Translations under genes and position numbers: made by a program
Notes under the pieces: generated by a model
Told to the model about the DNA's origin: nothing
What the model saw: only the letters and a program-made list of their open reading frames with translations
The model's database searches: none
NCBI GenBank assembly: GCA_033812595.1
Contig: JAPXTJ010000001.1
Coordinates: forward strand, 14,689-78,688
DNA length: 64,000 bases
DNA from: JADLGF01 sp020849415
Lineage (GTDB): Bacteria > Chloroflexota > Chloroflexia > Thermomicrobiales > UBA6265
Direction of reading: 5' to 3'
In this document: positions 32,435 through 41,225 of the stretch, piece by piece
Layout: each line of letters opens with the position of its first letter
Numbering within the stretch: position 1 is the stretch's first letter

Positions 32435-33511
32435 GTGCGCACCTACCGGCTGGCGGTGATCGGCCTCAACCACTACCACGTCACGGGCTGGGTGGAAAGC
32501 CTGGAAGCCTGGCGCGACCGCATCGAGATCGTCGCGCTTTATGACGCCGATCCCGAACTCGGCAAACGGCTGGCGCCATCGCACCACGATCCGGTGCTGG
32601 CGAAGAAACTCCCCGATTGGTGCGGCAACCTGCCGTTCTACGCCGATCTCGACCGGTTGATCGCCGAGGTCAAGCCCGATCTGGCGCTGATTACCCTCCA
32701 GAACATCGACATGCCAGCGGCGATCATCAAACTTGCCGGCGCCGGCGTGCATATGCTCGTCGACAAGCCGGGCGGACGCACCGCCGCCGAAGCGCGACCG
32801 GCGCTCGAAGCGATCCAGCGCAACAACGTCAAGATTAACGTCGGACTCAACCGGCGGAACGGTCACGCCTGGCAGCACACCCGCCGCATGATCGAGGAGG
32901 GTCGCATCGGCCGGCTGATGACGACCGAGGCGATCTTCACCACCTCATCAGTCTCCGTGCGCGATCCGAAGAACCCGATCTTCGATCCGGTCACCGCCGG
33001 CGGCGGCATACTCCACTGGCTTGGCGTACACGATCTTGACCTGCTCCTCTGGCTGACGGGTGAACCGATCGTGGAGCTGCACGCTATGAGCGGCACCCTC
33101 AGCGGCGAACCGATCGAGGTCGAGGATGTCATCTCGATGTCGGTTCGCTATGGCGGCGGCGCGATCGGCTCGGTGCACTACGCCTACGCCTTCCCGCGCG
33201 CCGGGGCGAACGACGGCTACGTCGCCTTTCGGGGCACCGGCGGCTCGATCAAGATTCAGTCGAACGGCACCGTTACCTGGTTCGGACCGGGCAATCGCGA
33301 CGAGCCGCACGCCACCGAGACGTACAGCTACGAACTCGGCAAGGCCCCCGGGTACGGGCCGCTTGCTTCGGCCGGGATTCGGGACTGGCTCGAAGCGATC
33401 GAGCAGGACCGGCAACCGCTCGCCAACTACGGCCAACTCGTCAACGTGCTCGAAGTCATCGACGCCGCCTACGCCTCCGCAAAATCGGGTCAGCGCGTCA
33501 AGGTCGGCTGA
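32435..33511 (+). CDS. Gfo/Idh/MocA family oxidoreductase
   Basis: This is a 358-residue two-domain dehydrogenase. The cofactor loop is atypical (AVIGLNHYHVTGW instead of GxGxxG), and the usual EKP motif appears as VDKPGGRTAAEA. The C-terminal domain contains GGGILHWLGVHDLDLLLWLTG with the conserved Asp/His. This resembles family members found with deacylases and sugar-acid genes. The start is GTG at 32435 with GGGGAG 8 nt upstream. The D-aminoacylase gene begins 89 bp after its stop. The changed nucleotide loop could alter cofactor use. Confidence 0.88.
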   Translation: MRTYRLAVIGLNHYHVTGWVESLEAWRDRIEIVALYDADPELGKRLAPSHHDPVLAKKLPDWCGNLPFYADLDRLIAEVKPDLALITLQNIDMPAAIIKLAGAGVHMLVDKPGGRTAAEARPALEAIQRNNVKINVGLNRRNGHAWQHTRRMIEEGRIGRLMTTEAIFTTSSVSVRDPKNPIFDPVTAGGGILHWLGVHDLDLLLWLTGEPIVELHAMSGTLSGEPIEVEDVISMSVRYGGGAIGSVHYAYAFPRAGANDGYVAFRGTGGSIKIQSNGTVTWFGPGNRDEPHATETYSYELGKAPGYGPLASAGIRDWLEAIEQDRQPLANYGQLVNVLEVIDAAYASAKSGQRVKVG

Positions 33512-33600
33512 CCGGCGCAGCGCCGCCGGACCCCACCGGGAGGACCGTGGGCCCTCCCGTTTGCCCTGTCGTATTCCGCATCACCGGGAGTAACCAGACC

Positions 33601-35157
33601 GTGGAATTCGATCTCATCATTCGCAACGGCACCGTGGTCGATGGCAGCGGCGCGGCGCGCAAACGGGCCGATGTCGGCATCACCGGCGACCGGATCGTCG
33701 CGATCGACGATCTCTCCGCCGCCACCGCCGGGGAGTCAATTGACGCTACCGATCGCATCGTGTCGCCCGGCTTCATCGATGTGCACATCCACTCGGAAGT
33801 CAATCTGCTCGATCCGTCCAATCCACGCCGCCACGGCGCTCTGCTGCAAGGGGTGACGACGCATCTGGCCGGACCCGACGGCTTCGGCTGGGCACGCCTG
33901 AAGCCCGATCTCGCCAGGGACCTCTATCAAGCGGAAATCTTCGCCTACGGCGAGGTGCCGCTCGATTTCGATTGGCCGACGGCAAATGACTATCTGTCGC
34001 TCTTTCCGGGCAATTCGCCCGCCAATGTCATGCCGCAGATTCCGCACTGCGCCATCCGGCTCGAAGTGATGGGCTGGGAGCACCGCCACGCCACCGACGC
34101 CGAAATCGAACAGATGAAGGTGGGTGTGCGGGACTGGCTGGACGCCGGCGCCAGCTGCCTGTGCCTCGGGCTCGACTACGCCCCGAGCGCTTCGAGCGAT
34201 ACCCGCGAACTGATCGAGCTTTCGAAGCTGGTCGCGGAATACGGCGGCATCTACGCCACCCACCAGCGTTATAACGACCTCGGTGGCGAAGCAGCCTGGC
34301 TCGAAACGATCGAAATCGGCCGCAAGGCGGGCATTCCGGTGCACGTCTCCCACGCCGGTGTCGATGAGATGACCGGACGGATCATGCGGGAACTGGACGA
34401 CGCGGTCGATCTCACCTTCGAGTCGTACCTCTACCCTGCCGGTTGCACCGATCTCACGCTGATGCTCCCGATCTGGGCGTCGGCCGGTGGCCCGGAGTCG
34501 ATCCTCGAACGCGCCAATCAGCCGGAACTGCGCGCACAGATGGTCGATCACCTGCAGGACAAGCTGAAGACGAACAAGGGAACGGCCCGGATCGTCTTTG
34601 CTGACAACCCCGGCAAACGCTACATCGGCGAGGAGATCGGCGATGTGGCGGAGCGGCTCGGCCTCGAACCGGGCGAGTTCGCCATGCGCATGATCGTGGA
34701 CGAGTCGCCCTACTGCCTGATGGTTTACCTGCGTGGCTGGGACGACGCCACAACGGAGAAGATGATCCGCGAAACCGTGCAACACCCGCTGATGATGGTC
34801 GCAAGCGACGGTATCTATCACGGCGCATCGAGCCACCCGCGCGGCGCCGGCTGCTTCGCCCGGGTACTGCGCCTGGCGGTGCGCGAAATGCAGGCGGTGA
34901 CGTTGGAAGAAGCAGTGCGCAAGATGACCAGCTTCCCGGCCGAGCGGTTCCGGATTGGCGATCGCGGCCTGCTCAGGGCCGGGTACGGCGCCGATGTGGT
35001 GATCTTCGACGAAGCGACCGTCGCTGACCGCTCGACCTGGACCGAGCCCTTCCTGGAGCCGGTCGGGATCGACCGGGTGATCGTGAACGGTCGGACCGTC
35101 ATCCTCGATGGCACGCCCACCAGCGAAACTCCGGGCCAGATCGTCCGCCGCGCCTGA
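33601..35157 (+). CDS. N-acyl-D-amino-acid deacylase (amidohydrolase superfamily)
   Basis: The 518-residue protein starts EFDLIIRNGTVVDGSGAARK, carries the metal-binding GFIDVHIHSE, HVSHAG, and the family-specific SDGIYHGASSHPRGAGCFARVL block (SDG...HPR...F-RVL), and ends with the small beta-sandwich domain typical of D-aminoacylases. These zinc enzymes cleave N-acyl-D-amino acids to the free D-amino acid. The start is GTG at 33601 with GGGAG 10 nt upstream. It follows VOC and Gfo/Idh genes. Presence near an N-acylamino-acid racemase operon (38.8 kb) suggests the cell handles acylated D-amino acids. It is followed by a perfect terminator. Confidence 0.88.
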   Translation: MEFDLIIRNGTVVDGSGAARKRADVGITGDRIVAIDDLSAATAGESIDATDRIVSPGFIDVHIHSEVNLLDPSNPRRHGALLQGVTTHLAGPDGFGWARLKPDLARDLYQAEIFAYGEVPLDFDWPTANDYLSLFPGNSPANVMPQIPHCAIRLEVMGWEHRHATDAEIEQMKVGVRDWLDAGASCLCLGLDYAPSASSDTRELIELSKLVAEYGGIYATHQRYNDLGGEAAWLETIEIGRKAGIPVHVSHAGVDEMTGRIMRELDDAVDLTFESYLYPAGCTDLTLMLPIWASAGGPESILERANQPELRAQMVDHLQDKLKTNKGTARIVFADNPGKRYIGEEIGDVAERLGLEPGEFAMRMIVDESPYCLMVYLRGWDDATTEKMIRETVQHPLMMVASDGIYHGASSHPRGAGCFARVLRLAVREMQAVTLEEAVRKMTSFPAERFRIGDRGLLRAGYGADVVIFDEATVADRSTWTEPFLEPVGIDRVIVNGRTVILDGTPTSETPGQIVRRA

Positions 35158-35167
35158 TTCGGTGAAT

Positions 35168-35209
35168 AGCGAGACCGGGCGGAGAAACGTTTCTCCGCCC
35201 GGTCTCGCT
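35168..35209. terminator. Bidirectional terminator with a 20-bp perfect stem
   Basis: The arm 35168-35187 (AGCGAGACCGGGCGGAGAAA) pairs with 35190-35209, and GTTTTC follows on the plus strand. It lies between the convergent D-aminoacylase and cupredoxin genes. Confidence 0.85.
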
Positions 35210-35229
35210 GTTTTCGGCCTGGATGGATG

Positions 35230-35910
35230 TCACTCCTCGACTTCGATGGAGCCGGACATGCCCGGGTGCGGTCCGCAAACGAAGAGGAACTCGCCCACTG
35301 CATCGAACGTCACCTCGAACGATTCACCCGGTTCGAGGATGCCGGAGTCATCGATCGCGCTGTCAGCGAACGCCACCTCGTGCTTGATCCCATCCATATT
35401 CGTGAAACGCACCGTACTGCCGGTCGTCACGGTGGTGAGCGGCGGATCGAAGGTCCCACTGATGATGTTGACCTCAACAACAGCATCCACGTCAGAGCCT
35501 TTGCTCACCGTTTCAGCGTCCAGATCGGCCTTGTTGGTATGAACGTACACTGTCGGAAACGCAGCACCAATGCCGAAACTGGCGATATCGCCGCGAATTT
35601 TCCACCGACCTGGCGCATCGAATGTGATCTCGGCTTGATACGTTCCCGTCTCTACGGTCGCGACGGCCTCGACCTCAATCGTCTTCGCGGATTCAGCGTG
35701 GGTTGCTGTCACCGTTACTCCCTCGTAGTCAGCCGGCGTCAGGCCGTGCTGAAGTATCATGATGTTGAGCTCAACAACATCACCCACGATGACGTTTTCA
35801 ACTGGCTCCGCCAGTTCGATCGTCGCCCAGCCGCCGGCATGGACCGGCGCGACCATCGGACCGAGAACGCAAAGTGCCGCCAGCGCCGCGATGAGCTTTC
35901 GTCTGTTCAT
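35230..35910 (-). CDS. Secreted cupredoxin with an N-terminal FixH/YtkA-like domain
   Basis: The 226-residue protein has a Sec signal peptide (RRKLIAALAALCVLGPMVAPVHA). A beta-sandwich at about residues 30-130 resembles YtkA/FixH domains (TYQAEITFDAPGRWKI). A C-terminal plastocyanin-like domain carries a complete type 1 copper site: H in IKHEVAF, then C-G-P-H-P-G-M near residue 210. It could carry electrons or bind copper at the cell surface. ATG at 35910 has GAGGAGG about 6 nt upstream. No respiratory genes are adjacent. The two-domain arrangement in one chain is uncommon. Confidence 0.85.
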   Translation of the reverse strand: MNRRKLIAALAALCVLGPMVAPVHAGGWATIELAEPVENVIVGDVVELNIMILQHGLTPADYEGVTVTATHAESAKTIEVEAVATVETGTYQAEITFDAPGRWKIRGDIASFGIGAAFPTVYVHTNKADLDAETVSKGSDVDAVVEVNIISGTFDPPLTTVTTGSTVRFTNMDGIKHEVAFADSAIDDSGILEPGESFEVTFDAVGEFLFVCGPHPGMSGSIEVEE

Positions 35911-35981
35911 GATGGATACCTCCTCGTTGGCTGTGCGTGATTACCGGGAGTACTCACCATTCGGTACACCGAACGATGGCA

Positions 35982-36776
35982 TCAGGTTCCCGATTCCGGC
36001 AGCGGGATCAGCGAGTCCGCAATCGCCAGGGTCCGCTCCAGCGACAGGTTCGACTCGATCCGGTAGGTGATGCCGTCTACATGCCAGCTGAGGACGTTCG
36101 CTGCCAACCGCTGGCCTTCATCGCCGCCGGTCAGCGTGATCAGCTGGTGGGTGCCCGCGATCCAGAGCGCCTCGACACCGTTGACGCGGGTGACGTGCAC
36201 CGTTCCGCCACCGGCGAGGCGCTTGCCCATCCAAACGTCGTCCGGAGTTGAGGGAAGCTGGGTCAGCAGCAGCCCGACGTCACTCTCCCCGATCGCGGGC
36301 AACGCCTCATCCGCCAGATAGATCATCGAGACGACATTGGCGCCGCCCTCATCGGAATAGTGAACCTCGTCCGGCGGGCCGGGATCAGCGGGAACCATGA
36401 GCGGGTAGGGCGCGCGCTCGGCGGCGTCAAGAAGGCCCAAAGCGATACCCAGTTGGTCGCGAAGTGCCACCAGGTTTGTGACCGTCGGCTCATGAGAGTC
36501 GTTGAGCATGCGGATGCCCGGAATCTCAAGCCAGCGCCCAACCGCGTCACGGGTGGACGAGGAAACGCCGAGAACCATGGCGAGGAACAGCACAGCCGCG
36601 ACCGAGGCGAATGCGACAGGTCGCCACGGGAACGCCGGCGCCGGCTTCGGCGCGGAGTCGATCAACCGACGAGTCGACGCCACGAGATCGGGCATTGCGG
36701 GATAGGCGATCACTTCACCCGCTTCCCGCAGGCGCATCTCCAATCCTCGGTCAGTTTCTGCCGTTCCGTCGCTCAT
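35982..36776 (-). CDS. Single-pass membrane protein, putative anti-sigma factor
   Basis: The 264-residue protein has a cytoplasmic N-terminus of about 48 residues, one transmembrane helix (about 49-72, PVAFASVAAVLFLAMVLGVS) and an external domain of 190 residues with no family I recognise. Its start overlaps the stop of the ECF sigma gene as ATGA, the usual arrangement for a cognate anti-sigma factor. The zinc-binding HxxxCxxC motif of ZAS anti-sigma factors is absent. External repeats such as GGGTVHVTRVNGVEALWIAG suggest a sensor beta-domain. The function is inferred from position and topology. Confidence 0.65.
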   Translation of the reverse strand: MSDGTAETDRGLEMRLREAGEVIAYPAMPDLVASTRRLIDSAPKPAPAFPWRPVAFASVAAVLFLAMVLGVSSSTRDAVGRWLEIPGIRMLNDSHEPTVTNLVALRDQLGIALGLLDAAERAPYPLMVPADPGPPDEVHYSDEGGANVVSMIYLADEALPAIGESDVGLLLTQLPSTPDDVWMGKRLAGGGTVHVTRVNGVEALWIAGTHQLITLTGGDEGQRLAANVLSWHVDGITYRIESNLSLERTLAIADSLIPLPESGT

Positions 36777-37363
36777 CGGGTATCTGCTTCCTGCCTCGGT
36801 TCGAGCGCATCGCGTAACCGGGCGAGCGCCCGCGAAAGGCGCGATTTCACCGTGCCCCGCGCCACTCCGAGTACAATCGCCATTTCGGCCTCATTCAGGT
36901 CGAGGAAATAGCGGAGTTCCAGTGCGATGCGATCCCGTTCCGGTAATTCGGCCAACGCCGCCAACAATTCCGCCTGCGCCTCGCTTCGCTCGATCTGAAT
37001 CGCCGGCACGGCCTCCGGATCGACCGCTAGTTCGAGTAATTCAGGACCGAGCGCCGATTCTGGACGCCGACGGCGCGATCGGCCGAGATTCCGGGCTTCG
37101 TTGGCGACGATCGTCAGCAACCAGGGTCGAAATGCCCCCTCACCCGTGATGGGCGCTTTCCGGCGGCTCAGCGCCTGAAGACCCCGCTGCCGATCGAAAC
37201 GCCCGAGATTTCGCCACGCTTTGACGAACGCTTCCTGCGCGACCTCTTCGGCATCGGCGGCGTTGCGGGTGATCAGCCAGGCAGTTCGGAACGCAACGGT
37301 CTGATAGCGACGCACGAGTACCTCGAACGCCGCGCTCTCGCCCAGGCGGGCAACTTCAACCAA
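36773..37363 (-). CDS. RNA polymerase ECF sigma factor with a small insertion
   Basis: The 196-residue protein has sigma region 2 (AFEVLVRRYQ, AEEVAQEAFVKAWRNLGRF, then GAFRPWLLTIVANEARNLGR) and region 4 (LAELPERDRIALELRYFLDL, then VARGTVKSRLSRALARLR). An extra segment of about 16 residues (QRGLQALSRRKAPITG) interrupts region 2 between GRF and GAFRPW, where relatives run straight through. The start is uncertain: TTG at 37363 has no good ribosome site, while the frame stays open for 42 bp more and a GGGGGAGG lies 5 nt before an in-frame CTG at 37390. It overlaps the downstream putative anti-sigma gene. Confidence 0.85.
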   Translation of the reverse strand: MVEVARLGESAAFEVLVRRYQTVAFRTAWLITRNAADAEEVAQEAFVKAWRNLGRFDRQRGLQALSRRKAPITGEGAFRPWLLTIVANEARNLGRSRRRRPESALGPELLELAVDPEAVPAIQIERSEAQAELLAALAELPERDRIALELRYFLDLNEAEMAIVLGVARGTVKSRLSRALARLRDALEPRQEADTR

Positions 37364-37680
37364 TGCCGAATCGTCCCACTCGTCCAGCGCAACCTCCCCC
37401 GGTCACCACTGATGATAGGTACACCACCAAACGCCCGCTGGTTCCCAAATATCGAATCCAGACCCACGATACTCTCGCCAAAAGCCGCTCCCGTGTACGG
37501 GAGGGTCTTATGCCCTCCCGCCGGCCGTCGGGCCGGCCGCCTCGTTGCGTTTCAGGGCGGTTCCATCGGAAACACAGATGTCGCGACAAGAGACGGACGC
37601 ATGCGGGCGACCGCGGGATGGCACAAAACACTCCCCTGCGGCCGGTTGGTTTGGGATTCGGTGGAAGTTCGAGACAGAAC

Positions 37681-38820
37681 CTACAGGCGGTGGAGGAGGG
37701 CGGCGAGGAGTTCGGAGCGGGTGATAAGGGAGTCGATTTCGATCTTCTCGTTCCGGGCGTGGGCGCCTTCGCCGAGCGCACCGAGGCCATCCAGCGTCGG
37801 CACGCCGAGGGCGCTGGTGAGATTGGCATCGCTGGCGCCGCCGACCCGGCCGTGCTTCAGCGTTTGGCCGAGTTCCTCCGCGATCGCGGTCGCCTGATCG
37901 AGCAGCGCAGCCGACGCCGGGGTGAGTTCCATCGGCGGACGGTGAAAGCTCCCCTCGATTTCAATGCTCGCTTCCGGATGTTGCGGAGAGATCGCGCGCA
38001 ATGCCGATTCGACGCGGTCCGCTTCGGCGATCGTCCAGGCTCGGACATCGAGCTCACACTCGGCAAACGCCGCCACCGTGTTCCGGCTGGTGCCTCCGGA
38101 GATCAGCCCCGGGTTGACCGTCGTTTCCAACGTCTTGTCACCAAGATCGGCGATCGCCGGCAGGTGTCGCGCCAGTTCGACGATCGCGTTCACACCCTTT
38201 TCCGGCTCGAGACCGGCGTGCGCCGCCCGCCCGTGCGCCCGGACAACGAAGCGTCCAACTCCCTTGCGGGCCGATTTCAGCGCGCCGCCCGCCAACGGCG
38301 GTTCGAGCACCAACACGTGATTGCTCGCCAGCGCTTCCGCCTCGATCGCGCGCCGCGACTCCGGACTGCCGACTTCCTCGTCCGAGGTGATCATCACCGT
38401 CACGGGTCGTTTCGGCGTCAGGCCCGTCCTTGAGAGCGCCAGCAGCGCTTCCTCGACGATCACCAGGCTCGCTTTCATGTCGTACGCGCCCGGTCCGGCC
38501 AGGTGGGTGTCATCGACCGTTACCGGCCGCGCCGCCAGCGTGCCGACCGGCCAAACCGTGTCGTAGTGCAGGAGCACCAGCACCGGTTTCTCCGCTGGAT
38601 CGGCAACTTCGGTCCAGCGCGCGGTGACGACATCGCCGAACGGGGGCAGGGGAGTGCGAGTCACCGCCGCACCGTACCCGGCCAGTCGCTCTTCCAGCAG
38701 CCCGGCGAGGGCGTTGCCGAGTTCGCGATCCCGGCTCGGCGTTTCGAGTTCGATGTAGCGCCGCAGGGCATCGACCATCCGCCCGCGCCGCGATTCCAGG
38801 TGAGCTCGCAACGATTGCAT
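37681..38820 (-). CDS. M20 family metallopeptidase (CPG2-like), probable N-acyl-L-amino-acid hydrolase
   Basis: The 379-residue zinc hydrolase has LLHYDTVWPVG (H85, D87), GAYDMKASL (D114), TSDEEVGSPESR (E148-E149), LEPP (E173) and a C-terminal GEGAHARNE histidine, all five metal and base positions of the ArgE/DapE/ACY1/CPG2 family. The dimerisation domain (residues about 185-295) is intact. It is last in a minus-strand operon: GNAT, N-acylamino-acid racemase, this gene, with 2 bp between it and the racemase. In the characterised Geobacillus pathway the matching gene encodes an N-succinyl-L-amino-acid desuccinylase, which I infer here. Confidence 0.9.
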   Translation of the reverse strand: MQSLRAHLESRRGRMVDALRRYIELETPSRDRELGNALAGLLEERLAGYGAAVTRTPLPPFGDVVTARWTEVADPAEKPVLVLLHYDTVWPVGTLAARPVTVDDTHLAGPGAYDMKASLVIVEEALLALSRTGLTPKRPVTVMITSDEEVGSPESRRAIEAEALASNHVLVLEPPLAGGALKSARKGVGRFVVRAHGRAAHAGLEPEKGVNAIVELARHLPAIADLGDKTLETTVNPGLISGGTSRNTVAAFAECELDVRAWTIAEADRVESALRAISPQHPEASIEIEGSFHRPPMELTPASAALLDQATAIAEELGQTLKHGRVGGASDANLTSALGVPTLDGLGALGEGAHARNEKIEIDSLITRSELLAALLHRL

Positions 38821-38822
38821 GA

Positions 38823-39935
38823 CTATCGTTCCGCGGTCAACGCGGCGAAGCGCTCGGTCGCCGCCTCGATCCGGGCTTCGTTCGGAGTCCAGCCGAGACC
38901 CGGCGCGGTCGGCGCCGCGATCGCGCCGCTAGTCGCGCGAATCGGCGGATCGACGATGTCCTCGACGTAGTATTTGTCGGAGCCGCTGACATCGCCCGGG
39001 AATGAAAAGCCGGGCAGGGTGCAGAGGGCGACATTCGCCGCCCGGCCGACCCCCATCTCGTGCATGCCGCCGGCCCAAACCGGCACGCCCCGCTCGCGAC
39101 AGACATCGTGCACCTTGATCGCTTCGCTCAACCCGCCGACCCGGCTGACCTTGATGTTGATCACCCGGCCACTGCCGAGGTCGAGCGCCTTGCGTGCGTC
39201 CTCGGCGGTGATGATGCTCTCATCGAGGCAGATCGGCGTTTCGAGTTCTACCTGCAGGCGGGCGTGATCGATGATGTCGTCATGGGCGAGCGGTTGCTCA
39301 ATCATCGTCAGGCCGAACTGATCGAGTTCCTTCAAAACCGGAATGTCGCTCAGCCGGTAGGCGCTGTTGGCATCGGCCATCAACGCCAGATCGGGGTAGC
39401 GTTCGCGCACCTGCGCGATTAGCGCCACGTCCTTACCCGGACCGATCTTCAGCTTCACCCGACGGTAGCCTTCACCGACGTACTGATCGATCTGATCGAA
39501 CGTGCGCTGAATGTCAGCCTCGATGCCGAGGCTGACGCCGGAGAGTATCTCGTCCCGCGTCCCACCGAGCAGGGCGTGCAGTGGCTTGCCCTCCGCCTGG
39601 GCGAGCAGGTCCCACGCCACCATTTCGAGCCCAGCCTTGGCGAAGTTGTTGCGCTTCACCTTCGCATACGGCGCCTTGAACTCGGCGATCGTGGACCACT
39701 CCCGGCCGATCACCGCCGGCCCCAGAAAGCGCTCGAGCAGGTGCCAGCAGGTTTCGTACGTTTCCTCGCAGTAGAAGGGATCGGCCGGACTCGCCGCCTC
39801 ACCCCAGCCGACAAGGCCATCCGCGTACGCCTTGATCAGGATGTGCGTCTGGGAGTTCTTCTGGCTCGAACTGGTCGCGAACGAGCGGATCATCGGCAGT
39901 TTTACGATGCGCAGGTCTATCCGCTCGATCTTCAC
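38823..39935 (-). CDS. N-acylamino-acid racemase / o-succinylbenzoate synthase family (enolase superfamily)
   Basis: The 370-residue protein follows the NSAR/OSBS (MenC type) branch: catalytic K161-L-K163, metal ligands D188 (ADANSAY), E213 (MIEQP) and D238 (CLDES), second-base K262 (IKVSRVGG), and WAGGMHEMGVGRAANVALC near 287. Positions agree within one residue with those known for the Amycolatopsis racemase. OSBS activity for menaquinone is the other option, but no men genes are present, and the flanking GNAT and M20 genes point to racemisation of N-acyl (succinyl) amino acids. ATG at 39935; the gaps to the neighbouring genes are 2 and 18 bp. Confidence 0.92.
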   Translation of the reverse strand: MKIERIDLRIVKLPMIRSFATSSSQKNSQTHILIKAYADGLVGWGEAASPADPFYCEETYETCWHLLERFLGPAVIGREWSTIAEFKAPYAKVKRNNFAKAGLEMVAWDLLAQAEGKPLHALLGGTRDEILSGVSLGIEADIQRTFDQIDQYVGEGYRRVKLKIGPGKDVALIAQVRERYPDLALMADANSAYRLSDIPVLKELDQFGLTMIEQPLAHDDIIDHARLQVELETPICLDESIITAEDARKALDLGSGRVINIKVSRVGGLSEAIKVHDVCRERGVPVWAGGMHEMGVGRAANVALCTLPGFSFPGDVSGSDKYYVEDIVDPPIRATSGAIAAPTAPGLGWTPNEARIEAATERFAALTAER

Positions 39936-39953
39936 GCGTTGTCCCTCACCAGT

Positions 39954-41225
39954 TCAGGAGACCGCGGCCGGTCTCGCCCGCGTTCGTATCGCTTCGGCGG
40001 AGCGCGCCACGACATCGCCGGTCCGCTCCGCGACCAGGAAGGCCCGATCGCCAACCCGGGCCACCGAGGTGATCATATACCGATCCTCGGCGGCGCCGAG
40101 CAGCGCCAGCAGAATGCGGTCGGTCGTTTGCCGCCAGAACCAGGCCTGCTCGTAATCGAGGCTCTGGAGCGCGGTCCAGTCGTTCGGAATTTCGATCGCG
40201 CAGGCGGCGCCGTTGAGCGCGGCCGGGTCCTCGATCTGCTCAGAGCCGGCGCTGAGTCGCACGATGTCGGGACGCGCACCGAGATCGAGCAGGCGCTCCG
40301 ATCGACTGCCGTTCACAACGCGATCGCTGTCGATCAGCCAGGTCATGGAGAGCCGGGAGGCCGGCACCTGATTGAGTTCGTTCTGGAACGAGTACCAGTT
40401 CGGGTGAAATTCGAAGCAGACCGCCCCGAGCGACGCCACGTTGAGAATGGCGTTCGGCATCTGGAGGGGATCGACCGTCCAGCTGACGATATCGACATCC
40501 AGGCGTCGCGCCAGTTCCGCCTGGGCTCGTTTCAAGCGTGAGCCGACCCCCTGCCCCCGAATCTCGGGATCGGCGCCAAGCACCTGCGATTCGAGGCGAA
40601 GATCGGTCCGGAAGGCATCGTGCCAGCCGTCAGGCAACCGGGAACCTTCGAAGCGGATGAAGCCGAACAGGAATCCGGCGACCTGTTCCTGCCAACGGGC
40701 GATCAACGAGGCGCCGGCGCCGAAACCGGTGGCGTGGATATCGCTGGGGTAGAGGAGATCGCTGCCGCTGCCCCAGATACGTCCCTGAAGTCGGCGCAAT
40801 CGCTCCGCCTCAGCGACATTTGGCCGCCCGATTTCGACCTCACCCGGAATCATCGTGCAGCCCAGCATATCGAGCGGACCGCTCGGATCGAAAACGACGA
40901 AGTCGGCGGTTGGCATCAGCGCGCCGGCCAGAAGACCAGCGTCATGCTCACTGACAAGATCGCCGCCGGGCACCCGGTGCAGGCGCAGCGTGTAGACCTT
41001 CCGACCCGCATCGATGCCGCGTGGAAAGAGAAATCCGTAGCCGTTCACAGCCTGACCGTCGAAGTACTCGATCAGCCCGCCGCCGATTTCCGGGAAGGTC
41101 GATTTCAGGAAGTGAGGCGGGAAGAGGGCGGGGTTGTCCGGCGCGCCGAGGGCAGAGCGGATCGCATCGACCTCATCGGCCCAAAGCGTGGAATGCGTAT
41201 CGTGCAATCGGGCCAGCGTCGCCAT
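39954..41225 (-). CDS. GNAT family protein (COG3375-like), probable D-amino-acid N-succinyltransferase
   Basis: The 423-residue protein has an N-terminal domain of about 125 residues that I do not recognise, a GNAT domain at about 130-280, and a further 140-residue C-terminal part. LQGRIWGSGSDLLYPSDI, then LGADPEIRGQGVGSRLKRAQ (CoA-binding R/QxxGxG at 223-229), then VSWTVDPLQMPNAILNVASL follow the COG3375 GNAT pattern. In the known NSAR pathway this class transfers succinyl from succinyl-CoA to D-amino acids. I chose ATG at 41225. It heads the operon with the racemase and M20 hydrolase. The acyl donor is inferred. Confidence 0.8.
   Translation of the reverse strand: MATLARLHDTHSTLWADEVDAIRSALGAPDNPALFPPHFLKSTFPEIGGGLIEYFDGQAVNGYGFLFPRGIDAGRKVYTLRLHRVPGGDLVSEHDAGLLAGALMPTADFVVFDPSGPLDMLGCTMIPGEVEIGRPNVAEAERLRRLQGRIWGSGSDLLYPSDIHATGFGAGASLIARWQEQVAGFLFGFIRFEGSRLPDGWHDAFRTDLRLESQVLGADPEIRGQGVGSRLKRAQAELARRLDVDIVSWTVDPLQMPNAILNVASLGAVCFEFHPNWYSFQNELNQVPASRLSMTWLIDSDRVVNGSRSERLLDLGARPDIVRLSAGSEQIEDPAALNGAACAIEIPNDWTALQSLDYEQAWFWRQTTDRILLALLGAAEDRYMITSVARVGDRAFLVAERTGDVVARSAEAIRTRARPAAVS

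Noticed and set aside
38823..39935. Assignment of the enolase-superfamily gene as menC for menaquinone
   Set aside because: The sequence alone allows it, but no other menaquinone genes lie here, and the tight GNAT-M20 operon matches the amino-acid racemase pathway better.
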